Source: Comamonadaceae bacterium
Lineage (GTDB): Bacteria; Pseudomonadota; Gammaproteobacteria; Burkholderiales; Burkholderiaceae_C
Length of the DNA: 64,000 nucleotides
Assembly (NCBI GenBank): GCA_013297875.1
Contig: JAAFIW010000002.1
Location: 306,627 to 370,626, forward strand
Direction of reading: 5' to 3'
The translations under genes and the position numbers were made by a program. Position 1 is the stretch's first letter; each line of letters starts with the position of its first letter. Below, in pieces: positions 60,196 through 64,000 of the stretch. The notes under the pieces were generated by a model that saw only the letters and a list, made by a program, of their open reading frames with translations, did not search any database and was not told where the DNA came from.

Positions 60196-61128
60196 ATGAG
60201 CTGTCTCGTTATTGCAGAACACGACAACGTGTCCATCAAAGGTGCAACCCTGAACACCGTCACCGCCGCCATCGCCTGCGGTGGTGATGTGCACGTGCTG
60301 GTAGCGGGTCACAACGCGGGCGGTGCGGCAGCGGCCGCAGCACAGATCGCCGGTGTGAGCAAGGTGATTCACGCTGAGGCTGCGGGCTTTGAACACGGCC
60401 TGGCCGAAAACGTGGCCGCCCAGGTACTGGCGGTAGCCGGTGCATACAGCCACATCGTGTTCCCGGCAACCGCCAGCGGCAAAAACATTGCACCCCGCGT
60501 GGCTGCCAAGCTGGATGTGGGCCAGATCAGCGACATCATCAAAGTGGTCTCGCCCGACACCTTTGAGCGCCCGATTTACGCGGGTAACGCCATTGCCACC
60601 GTGCAAAGCGCCGATGCCACCAAGGTCATCACCGTGCGCACCACCGGCTTTGACCCCGCAGCTGCCACCGGTGGCAGTGCTGCCATCGACACCCCTGCGG
60701 CTGTTGCCGACAACGGCAAAAGCAGCTTCATGGGCAGCGAAATCGCTAAAAACGACCGCCCTGAACTCACCGCCGCCAAGATCATCGTTTCCGGCGGCCG
60801 TGCGTTGGGCTCCGGCGAAAAGTTTGCCGAGGTGATGACCCCGCTGGCCGACAAACTGGGCGCCGCCATGGGTGCCAGCCGCGCTGCCGTCGATGCAGGC
60901 TACGCCCCCAACGACTGGCAAGTCGGTCAGACCGGCAAGATCGTCGCGCCCCAGCTGTACATCGCCTGCGGCATCAGCGGCGCGATTCAGCACCTGGCCG
61001 GCATGAAAGACTCCAAAGTCATCGTCGCCATCAACAAAGACCCCGAAGCCCCGATTTTCTCGGTGGCCGACTATGGGCTGGAAGCCGATTTGTTTACTGC
61101 TGTGCCGGAGTTGGTGAGCCAGCTGTAA
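60196..61128 (+). CDS. etfA: Electron transfer flavoprotein, alpha subunit
   Basis: 310 residues. The C-terminal FAD domain is clear: VSGGRALGSGEKFAEVMTPL, VGQTGKIVAPQLYIACGISG and INKDPEAPIFSVADYGLEAD. It lies 27 bp downstream of etfB with RBS TTGGAG. A single ETF of the general (group I) type for beta-oxidation. Confidence 0.96.
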   Translation: MSCLVIAEHDNVSIKGATLNTVTAAIACGGDVHVLVAGHNAGGAAAAAAQIAGVSKVIHAEAAGFEHGLAENVAAQVLAVAGAYSHIVFPATASGKNIAPRVAAKLDVGQISDIIKVVSPDTFERPIYAGNAIATVQSADATKVITVRTTGFDPAAATGGSAAIDTPAAVADNGKSSFMGSEIAKNDRPELTAAKIIVSGGRALGSGEKFAEVMTPLADKLGAAMGASRAAVDAGYAPNDWQVGQTGKIVAPQLYIACGISGAIQHLAGMKDSKVIVAINKDPEAPIFSVADYGLEADLFTAVPELVSQL

Positions 61129-61145
61129 TCAATACCGTAATACCG

Positions 61146-61314
61146 AACAGAACACAGAGGCACAGAGGCACAGAGGGAATTCAAGAGGAATGAAAAGTAA
61201 GTAAAAATGGGTTCTAGCCCATGTAAATACTGCACCAGCAGCTATAAAAATAGGAGTGAATCATTCGGTTTTCCTCCTGCATTCCCTCTGTGTCTCTGTG
61301 CCTCCGTGTTCTGT
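61146..61314. repeat. Long inverted repeat flanking a dispersed repeat copy
   Basis: AACAGAACACAGAGGCACAG plus 15 further bases (61146-61180) and the complement (61280-61314) match at 33 of 35 positions. CACAGAGGCACAGAGG direct units lie inside each arm. Between the arms lies a dispersed repeat copy (61203-61255). The whole fills the etfA-acyl-CoA dehydrogenase gap; transcribed, the arms could form a very long hairpin. Confidence 0.75.
61203..61255 (-). repeat. Dispersed repeat copy inside the inverted repeat
   Basis: Inverted orientation: TCTAGCCCATGTAAATACTG then CACCAGCAGCTATAAAAATAGG. Confidence 0.7.
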
Positions 61315-61340
61315 TTTAAGACCCCTTGAATGAACCCACC

Positions 61341-63131
61341 ATGACCTACAAAGCCCCCCTCAAAGACATGCTGTTCAACATCCAGCATCTGGCCAATATT
61401 GACCAGATTGCGCAAATTCCCGGCTTTGAGGAGGCGGGTTTTGACACGGCGCAGGCGGTACTCGAAGAGTGCGCCAAGTTCAACGAAGGCGTGCTGGCAC
61501 CGCTGAACTGGGAGGGGGACAAAAACCCGTCGTTTTTCAAAGATGGCAAGGTCACCACCACGCCTGGTTTCAAAGAGGCTTTTCGCCAATACGCCGAGGG
61601 CGGCTGGCAGGGCTTGCAGCACCCCACTGACTTTGGCGGCCAGGGCCTGCCCAAGACCATTGGCGCGGCGTGTGGTGAGATGCTCAATTCAGCGAATATG
61701 AGCTTTGCGCTGTGCCCGCTGCTGTCTGATGGTGCGATTGAAGCGCTGTTGACCGCCGGCAGCGATGAGCTGAAGGCCACCTACCTGGACAAGCTGGTCA
61801 GCGGCGAATGGACCGGCACCATGAACCTGACAGAGCCGCAAGCCGGCAGCGATCTGGCCATGGTGCGCACCCGTGCCCAGCCCGAGCCCGATGGCTCGTA
61901 CAAAATCTTCGGCACCAAGATTTACATCACCTATGGCGAGCACGACATGGCCGAGAACATCGTGCACCTGGTGCTGGCCCGCGTGGTGGGCGCGCCCGAG
62001 GGCGTGAAGGGCATTTCGCTGTTTGTGGTGCCCAAATTCATGGTGGGCAAAGACGGGGCTTTGGGTGCCCGCAACGACGTGCATTGCGTGAGCATCGAGC
62101 ACAAGATGGGCATCAAGGCATCTCCGACCGCCGTGCTGCAATATGGCGACCACGGTGGCGCTGTGGGCTACTTGGTGGGCCAGGAAAACCGGGGCCTGGA
62201 GTACATGTTCATCATGATGAACGCCGCCCGCTATGCCGTGGGTGTGCAGGGCATTGCGATTGCCGAGCGGGCCTACCAAAAAGCCGTGCAATACGCCAAA
62301 GACCGTGTCCAGTCGCGCCCCGTGGACGGCAGCATCCAGGCCAGCGCACCCATCATTCACCACCCCGATGTGAAGCGCATGCTGATGACCATGCGCGCCT
62401 ACACCGAAGGCTGCCGCGCGATGGCGACCGTCGCCGCCGCAGCGTTTGACGCCGCGCACCACCACACCGATGCTGACGTGCGCAAGCAAAACGCCGCGTT
62501 TTACGAATTCATGGTGCCGCTGGTCAAGGGCTACAGCACCGAGATGAGCCTGGAAGTCACTTCGCTGGGCGTGCAGGTGCATGGCGGCATGGGCTTCATC
62601 GAAGAAACCGGCGCGGCGCAGTACTACCGCGACGCAAAAATTCTGACGATCTACGAAGGCACCACCGCCATCCAGGCCAACGATCTAGTGGGCCGCAAAA
62701 CGTCGCGTGACGGCGGCCAGACGGCCAAAGCCATCGCCGCGCAGGTGCAGGTGACTGAAGCCGAGTTGGTCAAACAAGGCAGCGCCCATTCACTGGCTGT
62801 GGCCAAGCGCCTGACCGCGGCACGCGAGGCGTTTGTGGACGTGGTGAATTTCGTCGCAGGCAACACAAAAGCCAGCCCCAACGCCGTGTTCTCCGGCAGC
62901 GTGCCTTACCTGATGCTGGCGGGCAACCTGGTGGCTGGCTGGCAGTTGGCTCGCGCCATGCTGGTGGCTCAAACCCCAGCCGCCCAAGCCGAAGACGCCG
63001 CCTTCATGGCCGCCAAAATCACCACCGCCCGCTTCTACGCCGATCACCTGTTGTCCAAAGCCCCTGGCATCCGCGACAGCATTGTCGAGGGCGCTGACAG
63101 CGTGACAGCGCTGGCGCTGGAAGCGTTTTAG
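61341..63131 (+). CDS. Acyl-CoA dehydrogenase (about 600-residue class with C-terminal extension)
   Basis: 596 residues from the ATG at 61341. Motifs: MNLTEPQAGSDLAMVRTRA (FAD), TKIYITYGEHDMAENIVHL, VHGGMGFIEETGAAQYYRDA and the catalytic-Glu loop ILTIYEGTTAIQANDLVGRK. The last 130 residues form the extra helical domain of this class, related to the 3-methylmercaptopropionyl-CoA dehydrogenase and long-chain groups. Downstream of etfBA and probably cotranscribed despite the intervening inverted repeat. Confidence 0.94.
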   Translation: MTYKAPLKDMLFNIQHLANIDQIAQIPGFEEAGFDTAQAVLEECAKFNEGVLAPLNWEGDKNPSFFKDGKVTTTPGFKEAFRQYAEGGWQGLQHPTDFGGQGLPKTIGAACGEMLNSANMSFALCPLLSDGAIEALLTAGSDELKATYLDKLVSGEWTGTMNLTEPQAGSDLAMVRTRAQPEPDGSYKIFGTKIYITYGEHDMAENIVHLVLARVVGAPEGVKGISLFVVPKFMVGKDGALGARNDVHCVSIEHKMGIKASPTAVLQYGDHGGAVGYLVGQENRGLEYMFIMMNAARYAVGVQGIAIAERAYQKAVQYAKDRVQSRPVDGSIQASAPIIHHPDVKRMLMTMRAYTEGCRAMATVAAAAFDAAHHHTDADVRKQNAAFYEFMVPLVKGYSTEMSLEVTSLGVQVHGGMGFIEETGAAQYYRDAKILTIYEGTTAIQANDLVGRKTSRDGGQTAKAIAAQVQVTEAELVKQGSAHSLAVAKRLTAAREAFVDVVNFVAGNTKASPNAVFSGSVPYLMLAGNLVAGWQLARAMLVAQTPAAQAEDAAFMAAKITTARFYADHLLSKAPGIRDSIVEGADSVTALALEAF

Positions 63132-63146
63132 TCTTTTCACTCACTC

Positions 63147-63205
63147 CTAAAACGATAGCTGCTTGAGCAGTATCTAAAATGGCTATTGCCCTTTTTTCTT
63201 ATAAA
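63147..63205 (+). repeat. Dispersed repeat copy before the nitronate monooxygenase gene
   Basis: AAAACGATAGCTGCTTGAGC then AGTATCTAAAATGGCTATTGCCC. Non-coding copy with the TGA intact, in the 102-bp gap. Confidence 0.75.
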
Positions 63206-63233
63206 TCCGAGACATTCCAAACTGAAGCACGCC

Positions 63234-64000
63234 ATGTACAAGCCCAGCAAACTCCCCCCGGTTCTGCAAAACCTACCGTTGCCCATCATTGGCTCGCCGC
63301 TGTTCATCATCAGCAACCCCAAGCTGGTGATCGAGCAATGCAAAGCGGGTGTGGTCGGTTCCATGCCCGCGCTGAACGCCCGCCCCGCCGCGCAGCTGGA
63401 CGACTGGCTGGCCGAGATCACCGAAACACTGGCCGCGCACGACAAAGCAAACCCGAACAACAAGGCCGCGCCGTTCGCCATCAACCAGATCGTGCACAAA
63501 AGCAATGACCGGCTGGAGCACGACATGCAGGTTTGTGAAAAGTACAAGGTGCCCATCGTCATCACCAGCCTGGGCGCGCGCGAAGACGTGAACAAAGCCG
63601 TGCAGGCCTGGGGCGGTGTGACCTTGCACGACGTGATCAGCAATGTGTTTGCCCGCAAAGCCATCGAAAAAGGCGCGAATGGCCTGATTCCCGTGGCCGC
63701 CGGTGCCGGCGGCCACGCCAGCGTGAAAAGCCCGTTTGCCATGATTCAAGAAATCCGCGACTGGTTTGACGGCCCGGTGGCCCTGAGTGGCTCCATCGCC
63801 TCCGGAGGCGCGGTGCTGGCCGCCCAGGCCATGGGCGCAGACTTCGCCTACATCGGCTCGGCTTTCATCGCCACCCACGAAGCACGCGCGGTGGATGGCT
63901 ACAAGCAGATGATCACCACCAGCAATTCAGACGACATCGTTTATTCCAACTTCTATACCGGCATCCACGGCAACTACCTCAAAGGCAGCATCAAAGCCGC
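63234..64000 (+). CDS. Nitronate monooxygenase (2-nitropropane dioxygenase), 3' end cut by window edge
   Basis: 255 codons are present and the frame is open at the window edge. It starts MYKPSKLPPVLQNLPLPIIG with SMPALNARP. FMN-barrel motifs are VAAGAGGHAS (the His near the flavin), SGSIASGGAVLAAQAMGAD and YIGSAFIATHEAR. The enzyme oxidises nitronates such as propionate-3-nitronate. Many copies beside acyl-CoA dehydrogenase genes have no known substrate. Full family length is about 320-330 residues, so 65-75 residues lie outside. Confidence 0.9.
   Translation, partial: MYKPSKLPPVLQNLPLPIIGSPLFIISNPKLVIEQCKAGVVGSMPALNARPAAQLDDWLAEITETLAAHDKANPNNKAAPFAINQIVHKSNDRLEHDMQVCEKYKVPIVITSLGAREDVNKAVQAWGGVTLHDVISNVFARKAIEKGANGLIPVAAGAGGHASVKSPFAMIQEIRDWFDGPVALSGSIASGGAVLAAQAMGADFAYIGSAFIATHEARAVDGYKQMITTSNSDDIVYSNFYTGIHGNYLKGSIKA

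Overview
The window reads as chromosomal DNA of a betaproteobacterium in the order Burkholderiales, most likely a Comamonadaceae of the Rhodoferax/Polaromonas/Acidovorax type. The reasons are high GC with dense same-strand operons, the gene order glyA-nrdR-minor pilins-ribD-ribE-ribBX-ribH-nusB-aminotransferase-ybgC, abundant Liv, Bug and TRAP solute-binding transporters, and a dispersed short repeat (core AGCTGCTTGAGCA) that recurs about 14 times. No rRNA or tRNA gene, CRISPR array, phage or insertion-sequence transposase was seen.

Layout. 1-16357 (minus strand): a housekeeping block of glyA, nrdR, riboflavin synthesis (ribD, ribE, ribBX, ribH), nusB, an aminotransferase and the first 26 codons of ybgC. 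A complete type IV pilus minor-pilin/PilY1 operon (fimT-pilV-pilW-pilX-pilY1-pilE) sits between nrdR and ribD. A lytic transglycosylase lies at the right end. 16784-16972 (plus): a run of strong hairpins between a good sigma70 promoter and an intrinsic terminator, which I call a candidate structured RNA. 17060-24125: two very large proteins, an AsmA-like DUF748 protein and a DUF349 protein, both carrying translated copies of the dispersed repeat.

24249-37366 (plus): a five-gene branched-chain/carboxylate ABC transporter (Liv type), then a beta-oxidation set (FadB-like enzyme, thiolase, hotdog thioesterase, acyl-CoA dehydrogenase) interrupted by an M20 peptidase and a nucleotidyltransferase/small-protein pair. 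37637-40368 (minus): tartronate semialdehyde reductase, hydroxypyruvate isomerase and a Bug-type receptor. 40694-46749: two large exported proteins that share a C-terminal domain, divergent from a LysR regulator. 46852-53567 (plus): short-chain dehydrogenases, thioesterase, CurA-like reductase, membrane desaturase, GST, GNAT, and a second small-protein/nucleotidyltransferase pair. 53575-56178: a membrane protein, a metallo-beta-lactamase-fold lipoprotein and a DUF3820 protein. 56261-59147 (minus): a TRAP transporter dctPQM. 59416-64000 (plus): etfB, etfA, an acyl-CoA dehydrogenase and a truncated nitronate monooxygenase.

How it fits together. Transporters import carboxylates, acyl-CoA enzymes oxidise them, and EtfAB takes the electrons. 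A perfect 12-bp palindrome (GAACGATCGTTC) lies at the presumed start of transcription of both the fadB-like gene and etfB, 30 kb apart, so the two loci probably share a repressor. The strongest candidates for something undescribed are the structured RNA at 16784-16972, the shared operator, the repeat family that has entered coding sequence without its stop codon, and the two nucleotidyltransferase/small-protein pairs.
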